Positions 13,627 through 13,761 of a stretch of DNA of 13,761 bases are shown here, in pieces (position 1 is the first letter of the stretch; each line of letters begins with the position of its first letter). Origin of the DNA: CAYWMP01 sp964459445 (GTDB lineage: Bacteria > Desulfobacterota > DSM-4660 > Desulfatiglandales > HGW-15); contig CAYWMP010000159.1 of assembly GCA_964459445.1 (NCBI GenBank), positions 1 to 13,761 of the forward strand, written 5' to 3'. The notes beneath the pieces were generated by a model. It made no database searches. It saw nothing but the letters and a program-made list of their open reading frames with translations, and was not told where the DNA came from. Both the position numbers and the translations under genes were made by a program.

Positions 13627-13716
13627 ATATAGGACCACGGTTCAACCGCGTCCGCTATTCAAACAGGGGGATTTTGAGCTGATGACGTTAAGTGGTAGTT
13701 GAGAATGGTGAAGGGA

Positions 13717-13754
13717 CAAAAAAATAGATAAAGGGTCTTGACTCGTCAGGACCC
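13717..13754 (-). terminator. Rho-independent terminator reading on the minus strand
   Basis: GGGTCTTGA (13733-13741), loop CTCG and TCAGGACCC (13746-13754) pair over nine positions with one G-T. Read on the minus strand, the stem is followed by TTTATCTATTTTTTTG, a good T-rich tail. It probably ends a minus-strand gene lying beyond the right edge of the window, insulating the AbiE promoter from it. Confidence 0.6.
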
Positions 13755-13761
13755 ACCTTTG

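Overview
The window reads as a chromosomal segment of an anaerobic bacterium, most likely a Desulfobacterota (former Deltaproteobacteria) relative. The evidence is indirect. A short protein at 11448-11870 resembles what I recall as the DVU0772 family of sulfate reducers. The intergenic spaces carry short-period tandem repeats and dispersed stem-loop repeats that I associate with that group. No rRNA, tRNA, CRISPR array or transposase gene is visible.

Region 1 (about 107-8577, all + strand) looks like one catabolic and transport locus for a sugar or sugar acid. It holds a VOC-fold metalloenzyme, a D-2-hydroxyacid dehydrogenase, an RraA/HMG-aldolase family protein, a 2-dehydro-3-deoxygalactonokinase (DgoK) family kinase, a GntR/FCD regulator, and a complete CUT2-type (ribose-like) ABC importer made of a binding protein, a double ATPase and a permease. 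A plausible reading is that the importer brings in a sugar-derived compound, the dehydrogenase and VOC protein process it, DgoK phosphorylates a 2-keto-3-deoxy acid, and the RraA-like protein cleaves it to pyruvate plus a phosphorylated aldehyde. No KDPG/KDPGal aldolase of the usual DgoA type and no sugar-acid dehydratase is present in the window, so the assignment of steps is inference.

Region 2 (8578-10040, + strand) starts with a 350-base spacer that contains a terminator-like hairpin inside a roughly 200-base imperfect inverted repeat. It is followed by a single-domain Old Yellow Enzyme-type NADH:flavin oxidoreductase whose C-terminal cysteine motif is degenerate.

Region 3 (10046-13404) is accessory in character. 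It holds a minus-strand AAA ATPase with a sigma70-type promoter overlapped by ATACGT operator-like repeats. On the plus strand are the DVU0772-like protein and a tiny lipoprotein that may be the front half of a frameshifted gene. A minus-strand AbiEi/AbiEii type IV toxin-antitoxin pair follows, with a near-consensus promoter and a GTTAAC-containing palindrome.

The last 357 bases hold that promoter, an eight-unit 9-base tandem repeat and a terminator-like hairpin reading on the minus strand, probably belonging to a gene beyond the window edge. The most notable points are the possible undescribed kinase/RraA-aldolase pathway, the repeat-riddled spacers inside the transport operon, and the two well-resolved operator/promoter pairs on the minus strand.
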